A stretch of DNA of 64,000 bases from Pelistega suis (GCF_013133795.1 NZ_JABGBN010000001.1:62001-126000); one strand, 5' to 3'; positions 1 to 8,797 are shown, numbered from the stretch's first letter. The notes: generated from the letters alone by a model not told the origin. Translations and numbers: made by a program.

Positions 1-214
1 TTCTCCTGCGGCAGAAGGTACTGGTGTAATCGCCGGTGGTCCAATGCGTGCTATTTTTGAAGTAATGGGTGTACGTAACGTTGTAGCTAAGAGCTTAGGT
101 TCTAGCAACCCTTACAACTTAGTACGTGCTACTCTTAACGGTTTAAACGCTAGCATGACTCCTTCTGAAGTTGCTGCTAAACGCGGTAAAACTGTTGAAG
201 AAATCCTAGGATAA
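1..214 (+). CDS. rpsE: 30S ribosomal protein S5, C-terminal part (start outside window)
   Basis: Only the last 70 codons are present, in the frame starting at base 2; the gene runs off the left edge. The residues match the conserved C-terminal half of S5, with a [13 protein letters not shown] segment followed by [15 protein letters not shown]5 is a 30S protein involved in decoding accuracy and 16S rRNA contacts. It sits directly before rpmD with a 4-base gap, the usual spc-operon order S5-L30-L15-SecY. Nothing odd is visible in the part that is present. Confidence 0.95.
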   Translation, partial: SPAAEGTGVIAGGPMRAIFEVMGVRNVVAKSLGSSNPYNLVRATLNGLNASMTPSEVAAKRGKTVEEILG

Positions 215-218
215 GATC

Positions 219-404
219 ATGGCACAAAAACAAATTAAAGTAACTTTAGTTCGTTCTGTTATTGGTACTAAAAGCGACCACCGTGCTACGGTACGTGGTT
301 TAGGTTTAGGTAAAGTAAATAGCAGCCGAGTGTTACTCGATACACCTGAAGTACGCGGGATGATTCGTAAAGTGGATTATCTAGTGTCAGTTTCAGAAGC
401 CTAA
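219..404 (+). CDS. rpmD: 50S ribosomal protein L30
   Basis: A 61-residue protein of normal length for bacterial L30, with the expected [15 protein letters not shown] and [13 protein letters not shown] segments. It is a small 50S subunit protein. It starts 4 bases after rpsE and is followed 10 bases later by rplO, so it is certainly co-transcribed in the spc operon. A ribosome-binding site is weak, consistent with translational coupling to rpsE. Confidence 0.97.
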   Translation: MAQKQIKVTLVRSVIGTKSDHRATVRGLGLGKVNSSRVLLDTPEVRGMIRKVDYLVSVSEA

Positions 405-414
405 AGGAATAAAG

Positions 415-855
415 ATGTCTGAAATGCAACTCAACACTTTATCACCAGCTGCAGGTAGTAAGCACGCTAAACGTCGCGTTGGTCGCGGTATTGGCTCAGG
501 CTTAGGTAAAACTGCAGGTCGTGGTCACAAAGGTCAAAAATCACGTTCAGGCGGCTTCCACAAAGTCGGCTTTGAAGGTGGTCAAATGCCTTTACATCGT
601 CGTTTACCAAAACGTGGTTTTACACCTTTAAATCAACACTTATACGAACAAGTTCGTTTGTCTGATTTAGAGCGTTTAACTGCTGAAGAAATCGACGTTC
701 AAGTTTTAAAGCAAGCTGGTGTGATTGGCCAAGCCGTAGCTTACGTCAAGGTTATCAAATCAGGTGAATTAACTCGCAAAGTAGCCTTAAAAGGCATTAA
801 TGCAACTGCGGGTGCACGTGCTGCTATTGAAGCAGCCGGTGGTTCTCTTGCTTAA
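415..855 (+). CDS. rplO: 50S ribosomal protein L15
   Basis: A 146-residue L15, normal in length. The glycine-rich, basic N-terminal region ([21 protein letters not shown], about residues 21-40) and the [17 protein letters not shown] segment are diagnostic. L15 binds 23S rRNA late in 50S assembly. It lies between rpmD and secY in the standard spc order, with AAGGA-type ribosome-binding sequence just ahead of the ATG. Confidence 0.97.
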   Translation: MSEMQLNTLSPAAGSKHAKRRVGRGIGSGLGKTAGRGHKGQKSRSGGFHKVGFEGGQMPLHRRLPKRGFTPLNQHLYEQVRLSDLERLTAEEIDVQVLKQAGVIGQAVAYVKVIKSGELTRKVALKGINATAGARAAIEAAGGSLA

Positions 856-868
856 TTAAGGGGTAAAT

Positions 869-2212
869 GTGGCTAAAGCGCAGACAACTAGTCAAGGTGG
901 CGGTAAAAAATACGGCGACTTAAGACAGCGTCTTGTGTTCCTATTGTTGGCATTGGTGGTGTACCGTTTTGGTACACACATCCCAGTTCCGGGTATTAAC
1001 CCGACTGTGATGCAGCAATTATTTGCTGCGCAATCAGATGGCATCGTAGGCTTTTTCAATATGTTCTCTGGTGGTGCGTTAGAGCGTTTCTCAGTGTTTG
1101 CATTAGGTATTATGCCGTATATCTCGGCATCGATTATCATGCAGCTGATGACAGCCGTTATTCCATCATTAGAAGCGTTGAAAAAAGAGGGTGAAGCAGG
1201 TCGTCGTAAGATTACCCAATACACTCGTTATGGGACAGTTGTTTTAGCTTTATTGCAGGCATTTGGTATTGCCTCTACATTACAAGCTTATATGGCATCG
1301 TATCCAGGGCTTATTTATAGTCCTGGTCCGATGTTCGTATTCACTACCGTGGTTACATTAGTGACAGGTACAATGTTTGTGATGTGGTTAGGTGAGCAAA
1401 TTACAGAACGTGGTTTAGGTAATGGTATTTCAATCCTGATTTTTGCAGGTATTGTCGCTGGTTTACCAGCAGCCTTAGCTGGCATGTTCGAATTAGTGAG
1501 CCAAAATCAGATTGGTGCATTTGCAGCGATTGTGATTTTAGCCCTAGTTATTGTCGTAACGGCATTAGTGGTATTTGTAGAGCGCGGTCAACGTCGCATT
1601 ACAGTGAATTATGCTAAGCGTCAAGTGGGTAATAAGATTTATGGTGGTCAAAGTTCACACTTACCACTTAAAGTGAATATGGCTGGTGTGATTCCTGCGA
1701 TTTTCGCTTCATCGATTTTATTATTCCCAGCGACTATTGCGAATTTGTTCTCAAATGCAAATCAAATTCGTTGGTTAAGCGATCTGTCTGCAGCATTGCA
1801 ACCTGGTCAACCGCTTTACATTACTGTATTTACTGCCTTAATCGTATTTTTCTGCTTCTTCTATACAGCGTTGGTTTTCAATAGCCGTGAGACAGCAGAT
1901 AATTTGAAGAAAAGTGGTGCATTTGTTCCTGGTATTCGTCCGGGGCAACAAACGGCCAAATATATTGATAAAATTCTTATGCGCCTAACTTTAGTGGGTG
2001 CGGTATATATCACTTTAGTGTGTTTAGTACCAGAATTTTTACGTATGCAATGGCAAAATGTTCCATTTTACTTCGGTGGTACTTCGCTACTGATTGTAGT
2101 GGTCGTTACCATGGACTTTATGGCACAAGTACAGGCCTATATGATGTCGAACCAGTATGATTCATTACTAAAGAAAGCTAATTTCCGCGGTAATAATCTT
2201 CCAATGAGGTAA
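869..2212 (+). CDS. secY: Protein translocase subunit SecY
   Basis: A 447-residue integral membrane protein, close to the 443 residues of E. coli SecY, with about ten hydrophobic segments. It forms the central pore of the SecYEG channel that exports and inserts proteins at the inner membrane. Diagnostic segments are [11 protein letters not shown] near residue 35, the [22 protein letters not shown] plug region near 65-85, and [12 protein letters not shown] near 185. The start is GTG at 869, five bases after AAGGGG; the overlapping ATG at 867 is out of frame. It ends the spc operon and is followed 6 bases later by infA. Confidence 0.97.
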   Translation: MAKAQTTSQGGGKKYGDLRQRLVFLLLALVVYRFGTHIPVPGINPTVMQQLFAAQSDGIVGFFNMFSGGALERFSVFALGIMPYISASIIMQLMTAVIPSLEALKKEGEAGRRKITQYTRYGTVVLALLQAFGIASTLQAYMASYPGLIYSPGPMFVFTTVVTLVTGTMFVMWLGEQITERGLGNGISILIFAGIVAGLPAALAGMFELVSQNQIGAFAAIVILALVIVVTALVVFVERGQRRITVNYAKRQVGNKIYGGQSSHLPLKVNMAGVIPAIFASSILLFPATIANLFSNANQIRWLSDLSAALQPGQPLYITVFTALIVFFCFFYTALVFNSRETADNLKKSGAFVPGIRPGQQTAKYIDKILMRLTLVGAVYITLVCLVPEFLRMQWQNVPFYFGGTSLLIVVVVTMDFMAQVQAYMMSNQYDSLLKKANFRGNNLPMR

Positions 2213-2218
2213 CACACA

Positions 2219-2437
2219 ATGGCAAAGGACGACGTCATCCAAATGCAAGGTGAGGTTGTAGAAAACCTCCCTAATGCAACTTTCCGTGTCAAACTGGAAA
2301 ATGGACATGTAGTATTAGGACATATTTCTGGTAAGATGCGTATGCACTATATTCGGATTCTTCCAGGAGATAAGGTTACTGTGGAATTAACCCCATACGA
2401 CCTAAATCGTGCTAGAATCGTATTCCGCTCTAAATAA
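2219..2437 (+). CDS. infA: Translation initiation factor IF-1
   Basis: A 72-residue S1-type OB-fold protein, exactly the usual IF-1 length, with the conserved [19 protein letters not shown] and [15 protein letters not shown] segments. IF-1 occupies the ribosomal A site during initiation with IF-2 and IF-3. In E. coli infA is elsewhere; its position between secY and rpmJ is the arrangement common in betaproteobacteria. It begins 6 bases after secY. Confidence 0.97.
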   Translation: MAKDDVIQMQGEVVENLPNATFRVKLENGHVVLGHISGKMRMHYIRILPGDKVTVELTPYDLNRARIVFRSK

Positions 2438-2460
2438 GTGGAACTATTAGGAGTCTACCA

Positions 2461-2574
2461 ATGAAGGTAATGGCATCGGTTAAAAAGATCTGCCGTAATT
2501 GCAAGATCATTAAACGTCACGGAATTGTACGAGTAATTTGTACAGATCCGCGTCACAAGCAACGTCAGGGTTAA
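2461..2574 (+). CDS. rpmJ: 50S ribosomal protein L36
   Basis: A very small gene of 37 codons, read directly from the sequence: it begins [14 protein letters not shown] and ends RHKQRQG. It carries the zinc-binding set of the C+ form of L36: Cys11, Cys14, Cys27 and His32. This form is replaced by a zinc-free paralogue under zinc starvation in some bacteria. It lies between infA and rpsM, with AGGAG 7 bases before the ATG. The one mild oddity is Met at position 4, where Arg is usual. Confidence 0.95.
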   Translation: MKVMASVKKICRNCKIIKRHGIVRVICTDPRHKQRQG

Positions 2575-2607
2575 TCCCCTACGTTTTTAATATAACGAGG
2601 AACAGTC

Positions 2608-2973
2608 ATGGCCCGTATCGCAGGCATTAACATTCCGCCGCATCAGCACGCTGAAATCGGTTTAACAGCTATTTATGGTATTGGTCGCACACGCTCTCGC
2701 TTAATCTGCGAAGCAGCTGGTGTACCATTCGATAAGAAAGTTAAAGATTTAACAGACGCAGAACTCGAAAAACTACGTGAACAAGTAGGTACGTTCACAG
2801 TTGAGGGTGATTTGCGACGTGAAGTACAACTTTCGATTAAACGCTTAATCGACTTGGGAACCTATCGTGGCATGCGCCACCGTCGTGGACTGCCAGTGCG
2901 CGGTCAACGCACTCGTACGAATGCTCGTACACGTAAAGGTCCACGTCGTGCAGCTCAATCGTTGAAGAAATAA
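2608..2973 (+). CDS. rpsM: 30S ribosomal protein S13
   Basis: A 121-residue S13 of normal length, with the helix-two-turn-helix region ([18 protein letters not shown], residues about 23-40) and the basic tail [22 protein letters not shown]13 sits in the 30S head and contacts the P-site tRNA and the 50S subunit through bridge B1. First gene of the alpha operon (S13-S11-S4-alpha-L17), preceded by CGAGGAAC as ribosome-binding sequence. Confidence 0.97.
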   Translation: MARIAGINIPPHQHAEIGLTAIYGIGRTRSRLICEAAGVPFDKKVKDLTDAELEKLREQVGTFTVEGDLRREVQLSIKRLIDLGTYRGMRHRRGLPVRGQRTRTNARTRKGPRRAAQSLKK

Positions 2974-2988
2974 TCGGAGTAGCTAAAT

Positions 2989-3387
2989 ATGGCGAAAGCT
3001 TCTAGCAGCGCAGCACGCGCACGTAAAAAAATCAGAAAGGTAGTGACGGACGGTATCGCTCACGTTCACGCATCTTTCAACAACACAATCATCACAATTA
3101 CTGACCGTCAAGGCAATGCCTTGTCATGGGCGACGTCGGGTGGCGCGGGCTTCAAAGGCTCTCGTAAATCGACGCCTTTTGCAGCGCAGGTTGCAGCCGA
3201 GTCAGCGGGACGTGTAGCATTGGAATACGGTATCAAAACTCTTGATGTACGTGTAAAAGGTCCAGGCCCAGGCCGTGAATCTTCAATCCGTGCATTGAAT
3301 GCTCTTGGTATCAAAATTACTAGTATTTCTGATATCACGCCAGTTCCGCACAACGGTTGCCGCCCTCCAAAACGCCGCCGTATCTAA
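2989..3387 (+). CDS. rpsK: 30S ribosomal protein S11
   Basis: A 132-residue S11 of normal length. The [21 protein letters not shown] segment and the C-terminal [14 protein letters not shown] tail are diagnostic. S11 forms part of the 30S platform near the E site. It is 15 bases downstream of rpsM and 20 bases upstream of rpsD, co-transcribed with both. Confidence 0.97.
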   Translation: MAKASSSAARARKKIRKVVTDGIAHVHASFNNTIITITDRQGNALSWATSGGAGFKGSRKSTPFAAQVAAESAGRVALEYGIKTLDVRVKGPGPGRESSIRALNALGIKITSISDITPVPHNGCRPPKRRRI

Positions 3388-3407
3388 TTTTATAGGGAAC
3401 ATACATA

Positions 3408-4031
3408 ATGGCACGTTATACTGGTCCAAAATGTAAACTTTCACGTCGTGAAGGTATTGATTTATTTCTAAAGAGCGCACGCCGTCCTTTAGATTCTAAA
3501 TGTAAATTTGAAAGCAAACCTGGTCAGCACGGTCGCACTTCAGGTGCTCGTACTTCTGACTATGGTACACAATTACGTGAGAAACAGAAGCTCAAACGTA
3601 TGTACGGTGTTTTAGAGAAACAATTCCGTAAATACTTCGCAGAAGCTGAGCGTCGCCGTGGTAACACTGGCGAGACCCTGATTCAACTTCTAGAATCTCG
3701 CTTAGATAACGTTGTGTATCGTATGGGTTTTGGTTCAACTCGTGCAGAAGCTCGCCAATTAGTGAGCCATGGTGCGATTGAAATCAATGGTCACAAAGCT
3801 GACATTCCATCAATGATCGTTAAAGCTGGTGACGTAGTTTCTGTGCGTGAAAAATCAAAAGGTCAAGCACGTATTAAAGAAGCTATGGAATTAGCGACAA
3901 GCATTGGCTTACCACAATGGGTTGAAGTTGATTCAGCTAAATTAGTTGGTACGTTCAAACAAGCTCCAGATCGTTCAGATGTAGCACGCGACATCAACGA
4001 ATCAATGATTGTGGAATTGTATTCTCGCTAA
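3408..4031 (+). CDS. rpsD: 30S ribosomal protein S4
   Basis: A 207-residue S4 of normal length: N-terminal conserved region [16 protein letters not shown], then an S4 RNA-binding domain (about 96-155, including [15 protein letters not shown]). S4 nucleates 30S assembly on 16S rRNA and in enterobacteria represses its own operon. A strong terminator hairpin follows immediately, and rpoA has its own promoter, so the alpha operon is split here. Confidence 0.97.
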   Translation: MARYTGPKCKLSRREGIDLFLKSARRPLDSKCKFESKPGQHGRTSGARTSDYGTQLREKQKLKRMYGVLEKQFRKYFAEAERRRGNTGETLIQLLESRLDNVVYRMGFGSTRAEARQLVSHGAIEINGHKADIPSMIVKAGDVVSVREKSKGQARIKEAMELATSIGLPQWVEVDSAKLVGTFKQAPDRSDVARDINESMIVELYSR

Positions 4032-4048
4032 TCTTGATTCTAAAGAGA

Positions 4049-4080
4049 ACACAGTGGGTATTTTACTCACTGTGTTTTTC
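4049..4080 (+). terminator. Rho-independent terminator after rpsD
   Basis: Bases 4049-4056 (ACACAGTG) pair perfectly with 4068-4075 (CACTGTGT), the stem extends inward by about three more pairs, and TTTTTC follows directly. This is a textbook intrinsic terminator 18 bases after the rpsD stop. Some read-through into rpoA remains possible. Confidence 0.85.
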
Positions 4081-4119
4081 CTATTTATAGAATTTCTTAT
4101 TCTTGTTGATTGTTTTGTA

Positions 4120-4146
4120 TTGAACAAGAATAAACTAGGGTATAAT
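4120..4146 (+). promoter_or_regulatory. Probable sigma-70 promoter for rpoA
   Basis: A perfect -10 hexamer TATAAT lies at 4141-4146, with TTGAAC at 4120-4125 as the -35 (15-base spacer, short but tolerable). It sits between the rpsD terminator and rpoA and would give a leader of about 60 bases before the ATG at 4214. Confidence 0.6.
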
Positions 4147-4213
4147 CCCTCTTTTTAACTTATCCATCAGCCTTATCGGTGTAACGAGCCGAGGGTATTG
4201 AAAAGGAATTGAT

Positions 4214-5197
4214 ATGTCACAAGCTTTTTTAAAGCCACGTACTATTAACGTAGTACCTATCACAGAAAATCACGCTAAAGTTGTTATGGAGCCATTTGAA
4301 CGTGGTTTTGGTCATACTTTAGGTAATGCTTTACGTCGTATTCTATTGTCATCAATGACAGGTTACGCACCAACAGAAGTACAAATTACGGGTGTTGTTC
4401 ACGAGTACTCTACCATCTCAGGTGTTCAAGAGGACGTTGTGGATATCCTTTTAAACTTAAAAGGTGTTGTATTCAAATTACACGGTCGTGAAGAAGTCAC
4501 ATTAGTTTTAAACAAAACAGGTGTGGGTCCTGTGTTAGCGAGTGACATCGAATTACCGCATGATGTAGAAATCGTTAATCCTAATCACGTGATTGCTCAC
4601 TTACAAGAAAATGGCAAATTAGAAATGCACATTAAAGTAGAGCAAGGTCGTGGTTATGTACCAGGTAATGTACGTGCTTTGCGCGAAGATCGTCAGCACA
4701 CTATTGGTCGCATTATCTTAGATGCTTCTTATAGCCCAATCCGTCGTGTGAGCTACGAAGTTGAAAATGCACGTGTAGAACAACGTACAGACTTAGACAA
4801 ATTAGTTTTAGATATCGAGACAAACGGCGTTATCACGCCAGAAGAGGCAGTTCGCCAATCAGCGCGTATCCTTATGGATCAAATTTCTGTATTTGCAGCT
4901 CTTGAAGGGGCGACAGAGACTTATGAAGCGCCTGCTCGTGGTACACCACAAATTGATCCAGTATTATTACGTTCTGTTGATGACTTAGAGTTAACGGTAC
5001 GCTCTGCTAACTGCTTGAAAGCCGAAAACGTTTACTACATCGGCGATCTTATTCAGAAAACAGAAAACGAGTTACTTAAGACACCTAACTTGGGTCGTAA
5101 GTCACTTAATGAAATTAAAGACGTGCTTGCTGCACGTGGCTTATCTCTAGGTATGAAACTAGAGAACTGGCCTCCAATTGGCTTAGAGCGTCCTTAA
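4214..5197 (+). CDS. rpoA: RNA polymerase alpha subunit
   Basis: A 327-residue alpha subunit, normal length. The N-terminal domain (about 1-235) drives dimerisation and core assembly; the segment [20 protein letters not shown] near residue 28 is diagnostic. The C-terminal domain (about 250-327) contains [17 protein letters not shown], the DNA UP-element and activator contact surface equivalent to Arg265 of E. coli, and a conserved [12 protein letters not shown] helix. AAAGGAATTGAT precedes the ATG. It appears to be transcribed from its own promoter as well as by read-through from rpsD. Confidence 0.98.
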   Translation: MSQAFLKPRTINVVPITENHAKVVMEPFERGFGHTLGNALRRILLSSMTGYAPTEVQITGVVHEYSTISGVQEDVVDILLNLKGVVFKLHGREEVTLVLNKTGVGPVLASDIELPHDVEIVNPNHVIAHLQENGKLEMHIKVEQGRGYVPGNVRALREDRQHTIGRIILDASYSPIRRVSYEVENARVEQRTDLDKLVLDIETNGVITPEEAVRQSARILMDQISVFAALEGATETYEAPARGTPQIDPVLLRSVDDLELTVRSANCLKAENVYYIGDLIQKTENELLKTPNLGRKSLNEIKDVLAARGLSLGMKLENWPPIGLERP

Positions 5198-5208
5198 TTA
5201 AGAGATTT

Positions 5209-5265
5209 TGTGGTTGGAGAATATCGATTGTCTGACCACATTTTAAGCTTACCTAGTTATAGGTA
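5209..5265 (+). terminator. Two consecutive hairpins between rpoA and rplQ
   Basis: Bases 5209-5218 pair with 5231-5240 over ten positions (two are G-T) with a 12-base loop, followed by TTTT. A second hairpin follows at once: TACCTA (5250-5255), four-base loop, TAGGTA (5260-5265), then TATTTTTC. The first looks like a terminator or attenuator that would lower rplQ relative to rpoA. The remaining spacer to 5361 holds no convincing promoter, only a weak TTTAAC/TTTATT pair at 5307-5335. Confidence 0.55.
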
Positions 5266-5361
5266 TATTTTTCAACCGGACCGCCTGAAAAGGGATAGAA
5301 GATCCGTTTAACAATTGAATAGACAACCGTTTATTCACATATAGATTCAAAGGAAATTATC

Positions 5362-5745
5362 ATGCGTCACCGTAATGGTCTTCGTAAATTAAATCGTACT
5401 AGCAGCCATCGTTTGGCTATGTTCCGCAACATGTCTGTATCTTTAATTCAGCATGAAGCAATCAAAACAACATTGCCAAAAGCAAAAGAATTACGTCGTG
5501 TAATTGAACCATTAATCACTTTAGCTAAAAATCCAACATTAGCTAACAAGCGTTTAGCATTTGCTCGTCTACGTGACCGCGATGCAGTGGTTAAATTATT
5601 CGCTGAAATCGGTCCTCGTTATAAAGAGCGCAACGGTGGTTACACTCGCGTTCTAAAAATGGGTTTCCGTCAAGGTGACAACGCTCCTATGGCTTACATG
5701 GAATTAGTTGATCGTCCAGAAGTGACAGAAGCTGCTGCTGAATAA
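5362..5745 (+). CDS. rplQ: 50S ribosomal protein L17
   Basis: A 127-residue L17 with the diagnostic start [17 protein letters not shown] and the central [16 protein letters not shown] segment. L17 lies near the polypeptide exit site of the 50S subunit. Last gene of the alpha operon, but separated from rpoA by 164 bases that contain hairpins. AAAGGAAATTATC precedes the ATG, and a strong terminator follows. Confidence 0.97.
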   Translation: MRHRNGLRKLNRTSSHRLAMFRNMSVSLIQHEAIKTTLPKAKELRRVIEPLITLAKNPTLANKRLAFARLRDRDAVVKLFAEIGPRYKERNGGYTRVLKMGFRQGDNAPMAYMELVDRPEVTEAAAE

Positions 5746-5774
5746 TTTTATTCAGTCAAAAAGTAAGATTTTTG

Positions 5775-5806
5775 AACACGTCTAGGTTTACCTAGGCGTG
5801 TTTTTT
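5775..5806 (+). terminator. Rho-independent terminator after rplQ
   Basis: Bases 5775-5786 (AACACGTCTAGG) pair with 5791-5802 (CCTAGGCGTGTT) around a four-base TTTA loop, with one G-T pair, and run into a T tract. This ends the ribosomal block. Confidence 0.9.
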
Positions 5807-5848
5807 ATTGTATAGTCGGTGAAGTATATTGTACGGTAAGGAGATAGT

Positions 5849-6796
5849 GTGGTGGCTATTTTATTGGGCATATTAATGGGGTTTGGTGTGGCTATTCAAA
5901 CGGTCATTAATACGCGCTTACGTATCTATGTAGGCTCTCCTTTATTAGCAAGTACAGTATCTTTTACCGTAGGTTCAGTGTTATTGGCATTGGCTTTATT
6001 CATTCTAGGAGAGCCTATTTTTCCAGAATTTCATCGTGTTGTCGCCTCCCCATGGTGGTTTTGGATTGGAGGCTTGTTGGGTGCCTTTTGGATTAGTGCG
6101 AATATTCTTGTTTTTCAGCAGTTAGGTGCGGTACAAACGGCTATTTTTCCTATTTTTGGTCAAGTGGTGATGGGTGTTATGATTGACCATTTTGGATGGT
6201 TTAATGTGCTGACAAAACCTGTGACGAAGGTTCAGTTACTGGGAGTTGTATTGGTTTTAACAGGTATTGTCATTGCGGTAGCGTGGCAAAGTATTCAGCA
6301 GCTGTTATTTAAGAGAGAACGGATATCACATATGGATGAGCCACCTGCGATGGGAGCATGGAAATGGCGATTATTCGCTTTGATTGGCGGGGCGATGATT
6401 GCTTCTCAAAGTGCCATTAATACACAATTAAGTCATTTACTCGACTCTAGCGTACAGGCCAGTTTTATTTCCTTTTTTGTAGGGATGGTGGCACTACTGC
6501 TTATTTTGCTTATCAAAGAGCGTCAAGTGAGTGGATTAAAACTTGCCATGGGTAAGCCTTGGTGGATTTGGATAGGTGGCGTTCTGGGAGCAGGTTTCGT
6601 GGTTATGAGCGTGATTCTTGTCCCTTGGATTGGTGTAGGTCAGATGCTCGTGCTGATTTTACTGGGTTTATTGCTCGGAAGTTTTTGTGTGGATAGCTGG
6701 GGATGGTTCGGTGTGACTCGTAAGCCAATACGGGCGTTTCAATGGGTAGGAATGATTATATTAGTATCGGGGGTTTTCTTAATTCGATTGACATAG
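5849..6796 (+). CDS. DMT-superfamily membrane protein with two YdcZ/DUF606 repeats
   Basis: A 315-residue, very hydrophobic protein with about ten membrane segments. It is an internal duplication: IQTVINTRL (16-24) and WWFWIGGLLGA (69-79) in the first half are matched by SQSAINTQL (186-194) and WWIWIGGVLGA (238-248) in the second. This is the pattern of the YdcZ (DUF606) branch of the drug/metabolite transporter superfamily, in which single-repeat proteins usually act in pairs; here the two repeats are fused. The substrate cannot be told. Start is GTG at 5849 or GTG at 5852; the second has better spacing from AAGGAG (5838-5843). It stands alone, downstream of the rplQ terminator. Confidence 0.8.
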   Translation: MVAILLGILMGFGVAIQTVINTRLRIYVGSPLLASTVSFTVGSVLLALALFILGEPIFPEFHRVVASPWWFWIGGLLGAFWISANILVFQQLGAVQTAIFPIFGQVVMGVMIDHFGWFNVLTKPVTKVQLLGVVLVLTGIVIAVAWQSIQQLLFKRERISHMDEPPAMGAWKWRLFALIGGAMIASQSAINTQLSHLLDSSVQASFISFFVGMVALLLILLIKERQVSGLKLAMGKPWWIWIGGVLGAGFVVMSVILVPWIGVGQMLVLILLGLLLGSFCVDSWGWFGVTRKPIRAFQWVGMIILVSGVFLIRLT

Positions 6797-6875
6797 CCAC
6801 CTAATTTTTAACATAGGTTTTTGTGAATATGGAGCTTATTTTCGATTAAAATACGACTTTACCTTAATCAGAATT

Positions 6876-7481
6876 ATGACCATGTCAGAGAATCATTTGC
6901 GTTGGATTCCAGCAAGAGTAGAAGAAATTAATGAAATCGCTGAGCAAACCAAGCAATTTCGTTTGTTTTTGCCTTCTTTTACCCGTTTTGAAGTACTACC
7001 GCCCAATGCTTATATAGAGATTAAAACAGCATCAGGTATGGCAAGACAAGTGCCAATTGTGACACATCACCTTACTAAGCAAGAAATTATGATTGAAGTA
7101 GCGCTAAAAGACGCAGAGGATGTGGCTTTACGCGACTTTTATGACAATACAGCACTTGAACAAATTATAGAATTGACTGCACCATTCTCAGTAGAAGATA
7201 GAGATGATGGTATTGATTTCTATGTCAAATTCGTACGACAAGGGATTACCTTAGCCATCCCTAAAGAAGTCAGCATTACAGATATAATGCGTGAGCATGG
7301 ATTAAAGGTGAATACGTCTTGTGAGTATGGAATCTGTGGGACTTGTTATGCAGAGGTCCTTAAGGGAGAAATCCTTCATAAGGATACCTATCTTATGGAT
7401 GATGAAAAGGCCAAGCAAGATTGCATGATGATTTGTGTATCAAGAGGCATACCAGGAAGTACGATAGAGTTAGACCTTTAG
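6876..7481 (+). CDS. 2Fe-2S ferredoxin-domain protein, reduced form of a phthalate-dioxygenase-type reductase
   Basis: A 201-residue protein. Residues 122-201 form a plant-type [2Fe-2S] ferredoxin domain with Cys149, Cys154, Cys157 and Cys187 (C-x4-C-x2-C-x29-C); the surroundings (NTSCEYGICGTC, MMICVSRG) are those of the phthalate dioxygenase/vanillate demethylase reductase family. Residues 10-105 resemble that family's flavin-binding beta-barrel, but the flavin signature (R-x-Y-S) is replaced by R-Q-V-P, and the whole NAD-binding domain (about 110 residues) is missing. It probably passes electrons but cannot itself oxidise NAD(P)H. No partner oxygenase is adjacent. The start is uncertain: ATG at 6876 or 6882, both with poor ribosome-binding sequence. 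A terminator overlaps the stop codon. Confidence 0.75.
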   Translation: MTMSENHLRWIPARVEEINEIAEQTKQFRLFLPSFTRFEVLPPNAYIEIKTASGMARQVPIVTHHLTKQEIMIEVALKDAEDVALRDFYDNTALEQIIELTAPFSVEDRDDGIDFYVKFVRQGITLAIPKEVSITDIMREHGLKVNTSCEYGICGTCYAEVLKGEILHKDTYLMDDEKAKQDCMMICVSRGIPGSTIELDL

Positions 7482-7511
7482 GAGGCAGGGGCTTTATCCT
7501 AAAGGTCTTTC
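7473..7511 (+). terminator. Terminator overlapping the end of the ferredoxin-domain gene
   Basis: Bases 7473-7483 (GACCTTTAGGA) and 7497-7507 (TCCTAAAGGTC) are a perfect 11-base inverted repeat with a 13-base loop, followed by TTTC. The left arm includes the stop codon (7479-7481). It separates this gene from the convergent phhAB operon. Confidence 0.75.
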
Positions 7512-7571
7512 ATGAAGGGATATTTGATCGTAAATATAACTTAGGTAGCTTCGATAAAAGTCGTGTAGAAC

Positions 7572-7916
7572 TTACTCGTTTGCCCAGAGTGCATCAGTTT
7601 TGGCTGCCATAATAAAATCATTACGGTGCAATCCTTTGATACTGTGTGACCACCATGTCACTGTCACCTTGCCCCATTCGGTTAGGATGCCGGGATGATG
7701 ACCTTCACTTTCGGCTAAATCGGCAAGACGATTACTAAAAGCCATCGCTTGTTTAAAATTCTTAAAGGTAAATACGCGTTCAAGTTGCATAATGCCATCG
7801 ACGACAATAGCACGCCATTCGGGCACCATACGAACGAGTTCAGCGAGTTCTTCGTCGGTTACACGAGGCGCATCGGCACGGCAGGCTTCACAAGATTGTT
7901 GATTAAGAGCTGTCAT
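7572..7916 (-). CDS. phhB: Pterin-4-alpha-carbinolamine dehydratase
   Basis: A 114-residue protein of the PCD/DCoH family. It dehydrates the 4a-hydroxy-tetrahydropterin made by phenylalanine hydroxylase so that the cofactor can be recycled. The family core is clear: [21 protein letters not shown] followed by [17 protein letters not shown]; the two adjacent His of the GHHP motif are catalytic. The N-terminal [10 protein letters not shown] is typical of the proteobacterial PhhB group. I start it at the ATG at 7916 because GGAAGAAA lies just upstream; the frame could extend 13 codons into phhA but that would be unusual. It follows phhA by 10 bases. Confidence 0.93.
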   Translation of the reverse strand: MTALNQQSCEACRADAPRVTDEELAELVRMVPEWRAIVVDGIMQLERVFTFKNFKQAMAFSNRLADLAESEGHHPGILTEWGKVTVTWWSHSIKGLHRNDFIMAAKTDALWANE

Positions 7917-7926
7917 TATTTTCTTC

Positions 7927-8718
7927 CTATGATAAAAGACTGGGGTGAGGGTCAAAAAGCCCTTTTTCCATCGCGATATGAACTTGTTGCATTAAGTCGC
8001 TTTTAGCGAGTGTGAACAAGCTATCAATATCATCAAGTACATAATAAATGGGTTGAATACGATCAATACGATAAGGGGTACGCAGTACATCCATGAGATT
8101 GAACTCACGATATTCAGGCTCTCCGCTTAAGGCATAGATGGTTTCTGCGGGGGAACTGAGGATCCCTCCCCCATAAATGCGACGTTGATTAGCGGAGCCA
8201 ACCAGCCCAAACTCAATCGTAAACCAATAGAGGCGGGCGAGGAAAATCCGCTCTTCCTTAGTCGCCTGTAGTCCTAATTTACCGTATGTTTCATTAAAAG
8301 TGGCAAAGGCAGGGTGCGTTAGCAACGGACAATGACCAGCAATTTCATGAAAAATATCGGGCTCTTGAATATAGTCAAAATCCTCTCGGCGACGGATAAA
8401 AGTCGCAACAGGGAAGGATTTATTGGCCAATAATTCAAAAAAACGACCAAATGAAATCAGTGCAGGTACAGGGGCAGTACGCCAACCGGTATTCTCGATA
8501 AGGACTTGGTCAATTTCCCCGAGTTGAGGGATGCGATTGAGAGGAAGATTTAATTTAGCGAGACCATCTAAGTACTCTTGGCAAGCATGTCCCGGAAGGG
8601 CGGCTTGTTGCCGAGTAATGAGGGCTTGCCATATAGAATGCTCATCAGCAGGATAACTGATAAAACCTGTTTCATCTGCCTGACGAGCGACATAGGTGTA
8701 GTTATCTCTTGTCATCAT
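7927..8718 (-). CDS. phhA: Phenylalanine 4-monooxygenase
   Basis: A 263-residue bacterial phenylalanine hydroxylase, catalytic domain only, as usual in proteobacteria. It converts Phe to Tyr using O2, Fe(II) and tetrahydropterin. The iron ligands are His124 and His129 (in [12 protein letters not shown]) and Glu169 (in YWFTIEFGL). It is the promoter-proximal gene of a phhA-phhB operon and feeds the tyrosine catabolic genes at 48.9-53.6 kb. Start is ATG at 8718 or the next ATG at 8715; there is no recognisable ribosome-binding site and a good promoter lies so close that the mRNA may be leaderless. Confidence 0.95.
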   Translation of the reverse strand: MMTRDNYTYVARQADETGFISYPADEHSIWQALITRQQAALPGHACQEYLDGLAKLNLPLNRIPQLGEIDQVLIENTGWRTAPVPALISFGRFFELLANKSFPVATFIRRREDFDYIQEPDIFHEIAGHCPLLTHPAFATFNETYGKLGLQATKEERIFLARLYWFTIEFGLVGSANQRRIYGGGILSSPAETIYALSGEPEYREFNLMDVLRTPYRIDRIQPIYYVLDDIDSLFTLAKSDLMQQVHIAMEKGLFDPHPSLLS

Positions 8719-8721
8719 TGA

Positions 8722-8750
8722 TTTATAAGTCAGGTGAATAAGACTGTCAG
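8722..8750 (-). promoter_or_regulatory. Probable promoter of phhAB, giving a nearly leaderless mRNA
   Basis: On the minus strand CTGACA (8750-8745) and TATAAA (8727-8722) are separated by 17 bases, a close match to sigma-70. Transcription would begin near 8715, at or within the start codon of phhA. Confidence 0.55.
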
Positions 8751-8779
8751 CGTAACAAAAAAAAACCTATGAGGATATG

Positions 8780-8797
8780 GGCATTTTCACTAATGCC
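8780..8797. promoter_or_regulatory. Inverted repeat between phhA and the aminotransferase gene, possible operator
   Basis: GGCATT (8780-8785) and AATGCC (8792-8797) form a perfect palindrome with a 6-base centre. It lies about 30 bases upstream of the phhA -35 box and 14 bases upstream of the aminotransferase -35 box, so one regulator could control both directions. The regulator is unknown; the site is not a TyrR box. Confidence 0.4.
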
